This document shows positions 44,170 through 52,726 of a stretch of 64,000 nt of DNA, piece after piece. Under the pieces are notes generated by a model that was not told where the DNA came from, did not search any database, and saw only the letters and a list, made by a program, of their open reading frames with translations. A program made the translations under genes and the position numbers. How positions within the stretch are numbered: position 1 is the first letter of the stretch; the number at the start of each line of letters is the position of its first letter. This DNA is from Flavobacterium lacisediminis. GTDB taxonomy: Bacteria; Bacteroidota; Bacteroidia; Flavobacteriales; Flavobacteriaceae. The DNA is taken from positions 248,001 to 312,000 of the forward strand of contig NZ_JAPCIO010000002.1 of NCBI RefSeq assembly GCF_025909975.1. Reading direction: 5' to 3'.

Positions 44170-45837
44170 ATGAATTATTGTAAATTTATTTCATTTTTGA
44201 TTTTAATGCTCTCTTTTAAAGGTGTTTTTGCCCAATATGGAGATGCTTATCATTCTTCTAATACTTATAAATTGGAGCAAATGCGCCAAGATCGTATTAA
44301 TATTAATAATGCATCACATAGAGCTAATATTAATAGTAAGCAAGGATCAACGGGTAGTTATGCACCAGGTAAAAGTTTTCCTTACATGATGAGTCAAAAA
44401 CAAAAAGATGATATTGCATATCGTGTAAAGCTAGCTGCAGAAGCAAGAGATAGAGAAGAACGAGATAGATTAAAGAGAGAAGAATGGAAGAGAATCAGGA
44501 TTGAAGATGATAAAAGAGAAAATGAATATATTAGACAAAATATCCCCGAAATTATGGGCTTTGGTGTTGAAGAAGGTGATGCATTAGTCAATTTATTAGG
44601 TTCTTTCTCGTTTGTTAATGATTCTGATAATAATTCAAACGGAAAAAGGATTCTTAGAGCTAAAGCCTTTGAATTAGCGGGTTATGTTGAAAAATTCAAT
44701 AATGAAATCAATACAACTGATTATGGTGAATTGCTTTATTATGTTTATACTTTTAAGGAATTTCCATTGACAGCTTTTAGTTCAATTGAAAAATTAAAAA
44801 AAATGTATCCTGATAAAAAAGAGGAGCTTAACAGGTTTTTACTCATCGAGGTGATGCCTATTTTTTTTAATGGCATGCGTTATGAACATAGTGTTTTTGT
44901 TAAACCAATAAATGATGATCCAACATTTTCAGAATTAAATTACTGTAATAATCCTAAAGAATTCTTAAAAAGAAAAGTTGAAGTTAGGAATTATTTTTTG
45001 AGTTTGGAAAAAGACTATTCTGAAGCTTTTAAAATAGGAATTGGCAAAATAAATTTTGATAATTCACCGTATGTTGTTATCGCTAAACAAGCTTTAAAAG
45101 ATAAAAAAGAGGATATTGCTGAGAGTTATTTTTTAAAACAATTAAATTGTCCAACACAAGCATATTACGAACAAAATGAAAGTTTTAATAATTATGTCTA
45201 TAGAAATCAAGTCATGCTTGATTTTTTAAAAAAGAAATCAAAAGAGTTTAAAAAATTTGAGTATCAAGATTTTGTTTATATCGCAAGAATAAAAGGGCTT
45301 TCTTTTATTGAAGTGTTAGAATTATTTGATGTTTTTAAGTTTATCGATGGAAATGAAATAGGGAAATTTAATGCTTCAAAAGAGTGTAAAGGATCTTATG
45401 AATGCTTCTCTTGTGGTAAATATAGTCCAAAGGGTTTTAGTTACAGTCCTCACAGCAGTAGTAAAGCTAAAGATTTGATTTATCAAGCAGTACAAGAAAA
45501 TGAACCATCTGCGTTAAATGCCTACGGTTTAATGGTTGCTGCGGGAGAAACAAATGAACCAGAAATAAATTGCTTCATTTATTTTAAAAAAGCTGTTGAT
45601 TTAAATTATGCTTGGTCTGCTTATAACTATTTGGCTGCAGTAAGTTGGAGATTAAAAGGATATAATGATGTATTTTTTAATCAAGGTGTAGATATTTGGA
45701 ATGGTTATAAACCACTCTCAGAAATTGAAAAAAGAAGGTTTGAAAGTGCTAAATTAACAATGCGTAAACTAGAAATGTTTCATTTTCGTTATAATAAAAA
45801 ATATCATGACGGAATGAATTTTAAAAAAATAGAATAA
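44170..45837 (+). CDS. Secreted Sel1/TPR-type protein
   Basis: The 555-residue protein has a signal peptide, a charged region with coiled-coil character (about 80-130, AAEARDREERDRLKREEWK), a central helical part and C-terminal Sel1-like repeats (SALNAYGLMVAAGETNEPEINCFIYFKKAVDLNYAWSAYNYLAAV). The stretch CFSCGKYSPKG is a short Cys pair. It starts 6 bp after the OmpA gene and is followed by a bidirectional terminator, so it closes the operator-8 operon. Confidence 0.65.
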   Translation: MNYCKFISFLILMLSFKGVFAQYGDAYHSSNTYKLEQMRQDRININNASHRANINSKQGSTGSYAPGKSFPYMMSQKQKDDIAYRVKLAAEARDREERDRLKREEWKRIRIEDDKRENEYIRQNIPEIMGFGVEEGDALVNLLGSFSFVNDSDNNSNGKRILRAKAFELAGYVEKFNNEINTTDYGELLYYVYTFKEFPLTAFSSIEKLKKMYPDKKEELNRFLLIEVMPIFFNGMRYEHSVFVKPINDDPTFSELNYCNNPKEFLKRKVEVRNYFLSLEKDYSEAFKIGIGKINFDNSPYVVIAKQALKDKKEDIAESYFLKQLNCPTQAYYEQNESFNNYVYRNQVMLDFLKKKSKEFKKFEYQDFVYIARIKGLSFIEVLELFDVFKFIDGNEIGKFNASKECKGSYECFSCGKYSPKGFSYSPHSSSKAKDLIYQAVQENEPSALNAYGLMVAAGETNEPEINCFIYFKKAVDLNYAWSAYNYLAAVSWRLKGYNDVFFNQGVDIWNGYKPLSEIEKRRFESAKLTMRKLEMFHFRYNKKYHDGMNFKKIE

Positions 45838-45868
45838 AGAAAGTCCCGATTTAATCGGGACTTTCTTT
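45836..45868. terminator. Bidirectional terminator
   Basis: AAAGTCCCGATT and AATCGGGACTTT form a strong stem with T-rich flanks on both sides, between the converging Sel1-type and rhodanese genes. Confidence 0.85.
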
Positions 45869-46176
45869 TATAATTTACTTTCTAAACTTTGCCAACCACC
45901 ACCATTGATGCAATCAATTCCGTGTTGTTGTAAAATGGAAGTCGCTTGACCGCTTCTCATTCCGGAACGGCAACAAGCGATAATAGGTTTGTTCCATTTT
46001 TTGATGGTTTCAATGTTTCCATTTAAAACTTGTAAGGCAATATTTTTTGAACCTTTGATGTGTCCGTCTCTAAATTCTTCTGGCGTTCTAACATCTAAAA
46101 TAATAGCGCCTTTTTGAACGTAATCTTGTACCTCATTGGTTTTGTTTCCTAATCCTAAAAAATCTAAAATTCCCAT
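45868..46176 (-). CDS. Rhodanese-like domain protein
   Basis: The 102-residue single-domain rhodanese has the DVRTPEEFRDGHIKGSKNI motif and an active-site loop IACCRSGMRS, with Cys positioned for persulfide formation. There is no signal peptide. The frame extends seven codons upstream, but the -7 box TACCTTTG (46202-46195, minus) lies only 18 bp before ATG 46176, so this is the start. Rhodanese family members transfer sulfane sulfur; the partner here is unknown. Confidence 0.88.
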   Translation of the reverse strand: MGILDFLGLGNKTNEVQDYVQKGAIILDVRTPEEFRDGHIKGSKNIALQVLNGNIETIKKWNKPIIACCRSGMRSGQATSILQQHGIDCINGGGWQSLESKL

Positions 46177-46194
46177 AATTGTTTCTTTTTTTGA

Positions 46195-46202
46195 CAAAGG
46201 TA
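46195..46202 (-). promoter_or_regulatory. -7 box of the rhodanese gene
   Basis: Minus-strand TACCTTTG, an exact TAnnTTTG match. It excludes the longer frame as the start. Confidence 0.65.
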
Positions 46203-46243
46203 AAGGCGATTGTACATCTTTTCAGTAACAAAAGTTACTTTGG

Positions 46244-48001
46244 TTAAGCATTTGCTTTTTCAAAAATTAATTCCAATCCGTTGTCAATCAAATGTGCAAC
46301 TTCTGGGCGATTACTTTTTACTTTTTCTAAATGATTTAATGCTTTATCTACTAAATCTGAATTTCCTTCTTTTTTAGCTAATTCAGCAATTTCAACTGAT
46401 AACAACCAATCGTTAGGATGTCCTGCAGAAACGGAAGCAAATGCTTCTTTTAAAGTGGTAGTCGAAGGTTTTCCTTCTCTTATATTACGAACACTTGCAT
46501 AAAGTTTTTCTAATTCTTCTCTTTCAACAGATTTTTTCTGTTTGATGGTTTGCGATGAAGGTACGTGATTAATCATATCAAAACTATTCACATCTGCAGG
46601 TCCTGAAAAAGCAGAAATTACTTTTTTACCCACAGCCATATCGTAAATTCCCCATTCTGGTTGGAAAAGAACAGTATCGTTATGAGTAACCGTACAGTTT
46701 TTGAATTTAATCAATAAAATTTCACCTTGTAAATTACGAGAACCTGTTATGATATCTCCTTTAACCGTGATATTTCCTTCAAATTCTAAAGTAATTTGTT
46801 CGCCTTCGTAAATATCATATGCACGCAAATCTCTTGGACTCATTTCTTCAATGGCTAAGTTGATTCCTTTCAGTTTTCCTATTGGTGAACCAAAACCTTC
46901 TGCATGATATTCTGTTCCGTGACCTACTAATTCTTTTTCTCTGTAAGAAAGCGCCGTTTTTCCTGTTGTTTGAACATATACAGGTTTTCCTTCATTTTCA
47001 ATTACATTGGTAAAAACTCCTGAAATTTGAATTCCAGTACTCAATTCAATTGTTCCTAATGATTTTGAACTGATTAATTTTTGAACTCCAGATAATCCTC
47101 CTGTTCTCAAAGCCATAGTATTAGCAAATTCTTCTAAAACTGAACTTAATTTAGCAAAATCAGGAGTAACATATAATTGTGGTTGAGGTTTTGTAATGTC
47201 AAAACTTTGGTCTGCCGCTGAAATATCATAAGGGATTTTTTTCACGTTATCGGTCATACACCAAGCACTTTCTCCAATTGAAGAAAGTAGTCCTGCACCA
47301 TAGATTTTTGGGTTTTCAACCGTTCCAATCAAGCCATATTCAACTGTCCACCAATGTAAATTTCTAATGCGCGACATTTCTGATAATTCGCCCATATTAT
47401 TCTGTAAGAAATCAACTTGCTCTTCTGCTTTTTTGATTTCAGATTCAGGAGTATCTTCTGCTTCTTTCAAAATAGAAAGCAAACGAATGGCTTCGTATAA
47501 TTCATAATCACGAGAAGAGGAAATTGCTTTACAACCAATTTCGCCAAAACGTCTTAAATATTCAGCATATTCTGGATTGGCAATAATAGGAGCGTGGCCA
47601 GCACCTTCGTGAATAATATCGGGAGCGGGAGTATATTCAATATGTTCTAACTGACGAATATCGCAAGCAATAACTAATACATTATACGCTTGAAATTCCA
47701 TAAAAGCGTTTGGTGGAATAAATCCGTCAACGGCAACTGCAGCCCAACCAATTTCTTTTAAAATACGATTCATTCCATACATATTTGGAATGTTATCAAT
47801 TTCTAAACCCGTTTTTTCTAAACCTTCTAAATAAGAATTATGCGCTACTTTTGAAAGATAAGACACATTTTTGCGCATTACATAACGCCAAACCGCTTGG
47901 TTTATTGGAGTGTAATCATCATAAACTTGAGGTTTAATGAATTGTTTTAAATGCTTAGGTAATCTGTCAATCAGCGGATTGCTTTCAAAATGCGTTTCCA
48001 T
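46244..48001 (-). CDS. Aromatic amino acid hydroxylase (phenylalanine-4-hydroxylase family), long form
   Basis: The 585-residue protein contains a catalytic domain (about 30-330) of the pterin-dependent hydroxylase family. Iron ligands are His131 and His136 in HEGAGHAP and the Glu in WWTVEYGLIGTVENPKIYGAGLLSS; the order matches PhhA-type and animal enzymes. It converts Phe to Tyr (possibly Trp or Tyr as substrate). About 250 residues follow the catalytic part; the family has no such extension in short bacterial forms. The start at 48001 (METHFESNP) is chosen over the ATG at 48016 because the shorter form matches relatives. Confidence 0.88.
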   Translation of the reverse strand: METHFESNPLIDRLPKHLKQFIKPQVYDDYTPINQAVWRYVMRKNVSYLSKVAHNSYLEGLEKTGLEIDNIPNMYGMNRILKEIGWAAVAVDGFIPPNAFMEFQAYNVLVIACDIRQLEHIEYTPAPDIIHEGAGHAPIIANPEYAEYLRRFGEIGCKAISSSRDYELYEAIRLLSILKEAEDTPESEIKKAEEQVDFLQNNMGELSEMSRIRNLHWWTVEYGLIGTVENPKIYGAGLLSSIGESAWCMTDNVKKIPYDISAADQSFDITKPQPQLYVTPDFAKLSSVLEEFANTMALRTGGLSGVQKLISSKSLGTIELSTGIQISGVFTNVIENEGKPVYVQTTGKTALSYREKELVGHGTEYHAEGFGSPIGKLKGINLAIEEMSPRDLRAYDIYEGEQITLEFEGNITVKGDIITGSRNLQGEILLIKFKNCTVTHNDTVLFQPEWGIYDMAVGKKVISAFSGPADVNSFDMINHVPSSQTIKQKKSVEREELEKLYASVRNIREGKPSTTTLKEAFASVSAGHPNDWLLSVEIAELAKKEGNSDLVDKALNHLEKVKSNRPEVAHLIDNGLELIFEKANA

Positions 48002-48097
48002 AATTTTACTTGTCATGTTTGAGGTAAAATTACGAATTTTTCAGAAAGCAGGAAAGTTTTTTAAGAATTTGATAGTTTGTTTTTTATTTAAACAATA

Positions 48098-49147
48098 CTA
48101 ATTCGTTTCTCTGATTAGTTGTTCGTTTTTTGCTTTTCGGTTTTTAAGGATATTGATGTAGCGTAATGCAATTTTATCACCATAATCGGTGTAAGATTTA
48201 GTTGTCCATTCTATCGCAGCATCAAGATTACCATTAATTTCATTGATGATTCCCATGTTGTAGCAAGCTCTTCCGGCAATTTTCGGATCTCGGTTTTTTG
48301 TTTCTAAAAGCCATAATTCAGCAGCGCTATCCCATTGACCTGCTTGAGCTCTTCGCTTTGCAATTTCAAAATTTGGAGTTCCTTTTACATAGTAATCTCT
48401 ATTTACTCTTATGCGATAAGGCATAATTTGAGAAGCATAATTGGTACCAATATCTTTAGCAACAGAAAGAACAACGTCTTTTCGCGATTTAATCGTTTCA
48501 AATGCTTTCATAGGATTGATTCCTCTTCCGTTTAATTGTACAGAGTTGTTTGTAGTATATACATCAACAATTGCTTTATCATTATTGTCATATATTCTCC
48601 AACCTGATTTGATTAAAGTAGTAACAGTAGCTTCGTGTTCAATTACTGGAATTGTAAGCCCAAATGCGTTTTTAGCTTCGCTTTTAATGGTTCTATAACT
48701 TATTTTAGAATCGGTGTCAAAATAGGAAAGTTCGTAAATAGCATCTAAGTTATTGGCTTTGCAAATTTCGTTCACTTTTTCCCAAGTCAATTCGCTAGTA
48801 AACTGGTCTATTCCGTATTTTTTTGATTCTAAAGTATCAATAAGAATAACATTTTGAATCTTATTGTTTTTCAGAAGTTCGCTTTTTAAATTTTCAATAG
48901 CCGTATAGCTTCCTAATTTATCTAAGTTTTTTCCTTCAGCAGACAAAATTTTATCAACCGCATCAAAAACTTCATATTTTTTATCAGGTAAACTTCTGTT
49001 TACGATTCCAATTTTAGAAGTCTGTTTGTTTAATAAAACTGGTGCTGGTTCTGTAACTGGAAGTGTTAATCCATTAGTAGAACTGCACGATACAAATAGT
49101 GTTAATAGAATTGAAACAACTAGTATTTTGAGATAATTTTTATTCAT
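48098..49147 (-). CDS. DUF6340-like lipoprotein with TPR-like C-terminus
   Basis: The 349-residue protein has a lipoprotein signal (LLTLFVSCSS), so it is probably anchored in the outer membrane. The N-terminal domain includes KIGIVNRSLPDKKYEVFDAVD and the C-terminal half has RAGQWDSAAELWLLETKNRDPKIAGRACYNMGIINEINGNLDAAIEWTTKSY, a TPR-like pair. I think it fits DUF6340; the function is unknown. The longer frame upstream of 49147 lacks the lipobox at the start. Confidence 0.72.
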   Translation of the reverse strand: MNKNYLKILVVSILLTLFVSCSSTNGLTLPVTEPAPVLLNKQTSKIGIVNRSLPDKKYEVFDAVDKILSAEGKNLDKLGSYTAIENLKSELLKNNKIQNVILIDTLESKKYGIDQFTSELTWEKVNEICKANNLDAIYELSYFDTDSKISYRTIKSEAKNAFGLTIPVIEHEATVTTLIKSGWRIYDNNDKAIVDVYTTNNSVQLNGRGINPMKAFETIKSRKDVVLSVAKDIGTNYASQIMPYRIRVNRDYYVKGTPNFEIAKRRAQAGQWDSAAELWLLETKNRDPKIAGRACYNMGIINEINGNLDAAIEWTTKSYTDYGDKIALRYINILKNRKAKNEQLIRETN

Positions 49148-49196
49148 AATTTCAATTTTGGTTAAAAATAGAAATAAAAATGACACTTCAATATAT

Positions 49197-52034
49197 TTAC
49201 TCCACTTTTTCTACTGGAACAGCTGGTTCAATTTTTGGAACACTATCATTCTGAATTGTTGGAGTAGGAGTTGTAGTAGCAGGAACTGTTGTATTAATAG
49301 GAGTTACACCATCAACATATTCTGTTTCTTCTAAATTTTCTGATTTTCTACCTAATTTGATATCCGGATTTTCTTGTGTTCCCAAAACTTTAATTGGAAT
49401 TCCTAAAATACCTAAAGGTGGTAATCCAATTCGCATTTTTAAGTTTAATTTTCCGTCTAAACTTGTTTGCCCTTCAAAACGCAATCTAAAACCAGCTACT
49501 TTGAATTTGAAACGCTCAATAGTTACGATGTTGTTCTTGATAGTAGTTTTTATATCTACTTTAGAGATATCTGGATCTTTAATATCAGGATTTTCGGTTT
49601 TTGCCGAAACTACATTCAATAATTTGAAACCTTTCATTTTAACTTTTTTTACAGAAAGTGTTCCGCTTCCTTCTAATGACGGCATTACAGGTTCCATTTG
49701 ATTGTTTAAAACGCCTTTTATCGAATAATTTAAACCTACTATTCCTTCCGCACTTTCTGCAGCGGTTACGATTTCTCGGAACATTTTAATTTCGTTGTAA
49801 GCGCGTTTAATATCAAATTCGGAAGCATTAATTTTATAATCAAAATAGGCTTTTTGTGTGCCTTCGTTTTTATAAAATGCATCCATTTTTGCAGTAGCTC
49901 CAATGATGCCAAGCGTTCCTTTTGAAAGATGTAAGGTTCCGTTTTGAATAAGTACATTTCCTCTTAAATTTTCAATCGTAACGTCTTCGTATTGCGTTTT
50001 TGCAGCATTAGTTTGGATAGAAACATTTAAGTTGGTTGGAATTTCAACTACTCCTGAAACTTCTGTTTTTTCAGCTTCTTCATCAGTTTCATAAGTTATT
50101 GTTGGAATAAATTCGTTTATATTTAAGAAATTCGATGTAAGATTGAAGCTTCCTTTTAAAATTTGATTTTCTGAAAGTACAAAATTGATTACGTTTTCTA
50201 AATTTCCATTCATTGAAATATCTGACGTTCCATATTTTCCATTGAAATTAGAAAAATTCATCTTGTCTTGATTGAACGTGAACAATCCGTTTTCAATTAA
50301 GAAAGGTTTTGCTAAATAATCACTTGTGGTTTTGATGTTTTTTACTTCAAGAGTTCCGCTATTTTTTAAGTTGCCAATTCTTCCGTTGGAAGCATCGCTT
50401 TGTTTTCCTGCCAAACTCAAATCAGCTTTGATGAAACCATCTACATCCAATCCTTTTTGCGAGAAAACTTTGTAAATTCGAGCAACGTTTAGAGTTCCTT
50501 TTGCTTTAACATCATAATTAATATCATCAAAATTTTTAAAAGAAGCATTTAAATTAAAAGGTTCGCCTTCAAATGTAAAATTCGCTGGAGAAAGTATAAA
50601 AGAAGCATCTTTGAAATTACCCGTTGGACTATTCAAATTAGCTTTTAAATTAATATTCTGAATCGGTTTCGGATAATAAGCGGTTTGGATTAATCCGTTT
50701 TTGATTTCAAAATTTCCTTTTGTAATAGGGAATTTTTTATCTTCTTTGCTGTAAATTCCTTTGGAAACAATTTCGGCATCTAAATTTCCAGCCAATTTGA
50801 AATTCGGAACTTGAAGCGCATTACTCAAAAAAGCCAAATCTAATTTCGATTTTACTTTTGAATCGATGGTTATCTTTTTTCCAAAACCATCCGAAATTAA
50901 AATCGCACTTAAATTATTCTTGTTAACATCAAAGTACAAAGAGTCTAATCGCACTTTAAGTTGGTTGATGTCTAAATTTGGTAATTTTGTATCGAAATTC
51001 AAGAAAATATTCTCTACCGGATAGGGCGCTTTTTCATGTTTTACATAGCCATCTCTAACTTTAATATTGAAATTCACTTCTGGACTCAAATTTTCCGAAG
51101 CGATGTATTTTCCTTTCAACGTTAAGAAAGCGGTTGTTTTACCTTTCATCTTCGTTTCATTCATCCAAGAAACATATTCGGCAGGTAAAGCTGTAAATAA
51201 ATCATCTAAATCACTGTTTTCGGTTTTCAATTTGAAATCCATTTGGTAACCATTTTTCAAGAAATCAAAGAAGCCTGTAAATTCTACTGGCAATTTGTTG
51301 ATGACTAAATCATTTTTCTCAAATACAAATGAAAGTGAATTGGTATTGATTTTTGTGATTAAATCTGCTTTTAATTTCTTGTTTTTTAAGTACTCATTTT
51401 TATCATAAGTAAAACTCAAGCTATCAATTTTTGCCGAAGTTTTTAAGCTGAAATTAGATTCTAATAAATCGCCTTTTCCTTTGTAATTGAAACCTTTAGC
51501 TTCTATAATAATTTTGGTTGATTTGTCGTTGTAAACTAATTGACTATTGTTAATTTGAATGTTTTCTAATTTTAAAGAAGCACTTTCAGAAGAAGTTGTA
51601 GTGTCTTTTGAATCGGATTTGTATATGTTGTAATTAGCTTCCCCTTTTTGATTAACTAAAATATTTATTTTAGCCTTTTCTAAATAAATTTCTTCAATTT
51701 CGGTTTGGTTTCCAAAAACTACTGACCAAACATCGATACCGAAACTTATTTCCTTAGCAGAAACTAATGATTTGTTTTTATAAGGTTGAGAACCATTTAG
51801 ATTTAGTTCATGTAAAGTTAAGGTTAGAGAAGGAAAATGTTTAAAAAAAGACAATTCCGATTCGTTGAAATTTAACTCTCCTTCTAAGTTTTTATTTGCT
51901 AATACTTTTACTTTTTCGGTAATAGTGTCAGCAAAAACTATGGGTAATAATATGATTAATAATAATGAAATAACAAAAGTTATTCCTGTTACTTTTAGAA
52001 TTTTAACAAGTATTGATTTTTTTGATTGCGCCAT
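49197..52034 (-). CDS. AsmA-like (inner-membrane, lipid-transfer type) protein
   Basis: The 945-residue protein has one N-terminal membrane helix (GITFVISLLLIILLPIVF) and a very long beta-rich part, with an AsmA N-terminal segment (SELSFFKHFPSLTLTLHELNL) and AsmA_2-like C-terminal segment (VKMKGFKLLNVVSAKTENP, GQTSLDGKLNLKMRIGLPPLGILGIPIKV). AsmA-like proteins span the periplasm and are thought to carry lipids between membranes. Start at 52034 is chosen because the upstream codons lie in an unlikely leader. It has a Pro/Thr-rich tail. Confidence 0.85.
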   Translation of the reverse strand: MAQSKKSILVKILKVTGITFVISLLLIILLPIVFADTITEKVKVLANKNLEGELNFNESELSFFKHFPSLTLTLHELNLNGSQPYKNKSLVSAKEISFGIDVWSVVFGNQTEIEEIYLEKAKINILVNQKGEANYNIYKSDSKDTTTSSESASLKLENIQINNSQLVYNDKSTKIIIEAKGFNYKGKGDLLESNFSLKTSAKIDSLSFTYDKNEYLKNKKLKADLITKINTNSLSFVFEKNDLVINKLPVEFTGFFDFLKNGYQMDFKLKTENSDLDDLFTALPAEYVSWMNETKMKGKTTAFLTLKGKYIASENLSPEVNFNIKVRDGYVKHEKAPYPVENIFLNFDTKLPNLDINQLKVRLDSLYFDVNKNNLSAILISDGFGKKITIDSKVKSKLDLAFLSNALQVPNFKLAGNLDAEIVSKGIYSKEDKKFPITKGNFEIKNGLIQTAYYPKPIQNINLKANLNSPTGNFKDASFILSPANFTFEGEPFNLNASFKNFDDINYDVKAKGTLNVARIYKVFSQKGLDVDGFIKADLSLAGKQSDASNGRIGNLKNSGTLEVKNIKTTSDYLAKPFLIENGLFTFNQDKMNFSNFNGKYGTSDISMNGNLENVINFVLSENQILKGSFNLTSNFLNINEFIPTITYETDEEAEKTEVSGVVEIPTNLNVSIQTNAAKTQYEDVTIENLRGNVLIQNGTLHLSKGTLGIIGATAKMDAFYKNEGTQKAYFDYKINASEFDIKRAYNEIKMFREIVTAAESAEGIVGLNYSIKGVLNNQMEPVMPSLEGSGTLSVKKVKMKGFKLLNVVSAKTENPDIKDPDISKVDIKTTIKNNIVTIERFKFKVAGFRLRFEGQTSLDGKLNLKMRIGLPPLGILGIPIKVLGTQENPDIKLGRKSENLEETEYVDGVTPINTTVPATTTPTPTIQNDSVPKIEPAVPVEKVE

Positions 52035-52104
52035 TTTTATCAAATGATTATTTGGCACGAAATTACTACAAATTTTTACTTTGTATTTTAAAAATGTGAA
52101 AAAT

Positions 52105-52130
52105 AAAAAGAGCCAACTAAAAGTTGACTC
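52105..52130 (-). terminator. Terminator of the DUF4136 lipoprotein gene
   Basis: GAGCCAACT and AGTTGACTC pair around AAA; on the minus strand TTTTTATTTTT follows. Confidence 0.7.
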
Positions 52131-52148
52131 TAATATTTTTTTAAAAGA

Positions 52149-52667
52149 TTATTTTGGAGGATATTGTGCTAATATTTTATTTACAAACTCTTTTATCAAG
52201 GCATCTTTCTTTTCTCTGTTTTTAGTTAGATATCCGGTGCCTTGTCCTTGCCAAACTAATTCTTTTGTTTTAGCATCAACAAAGTCTAGAAATAGTGTTC
52301 CTTCAGGAGTGGTTGTAACTGCTGGGCGATTCATTCCCATTCCCCAATAAGGTCCCCAGCCCCAGCCAAAACTATAATTTTGATAAATATCTACTCGTTC
52401 ACGCTCTTTGGTGAAGATATTTACAATAATATCTGGACTTTCTGACTTAGTAAAGCCTTTAGTTGCCATAACTTCGTCAATTGCATTTAAGATTCTTTTT
52501 TTATCAAAATCTGAAATAGCAATATTGTCGAGGTTGTTTTTCATATAGGCATACGTTTTGTAATTGCTAAATGAAGCATTTTTGTCATAATCAGCATTGA
52601 CATTAATAGAACTGCATGAAGCTAAAGTAGCTATTAAAAATATCGAAAGTAATTTTAATGTTTTCAT
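52149..52667 (-). CDS. DUF4136 lipoprotein
   Basis: The 172-residue protein has a lipobox (LIATLASCSS) and the family pattern NVNADYDKNASFSNYKTYAY, with a later GTLFLDFVDAKTKELVWQGQGTGYL. An aromatic/Gly stretch (GWGWGPYWGMG) is present in the middle. The function of the family is unknown; it is an outer-membrane lipoprotein. I use ATG 52667 because it starts the signal peptide; ten upstream codons in frame have no such role. Confidence 0.82.
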   Translation of the reverse strand: MKTLKLLSIFLIATLASCSSINVNADYDKNASFSNYKTYAYMKNNLDNIAISDFDKKRILNAIDEVMATKGFTKSESPDIIVNIFTKERERVDIYQNYSFGWGWGPYWGMGMNRPAVTTTPEGTLFLDFVDAKTKELVWQGQGTGYLTKNREKKDALIKEFVNKILAQYPPK

Positions 52668-52726
52668 ATAAATAAGTTTAAAAGTTTCGAGTTTCAAGTT
52701 TAAAGTTGATTCTCATTAACTTTAAA

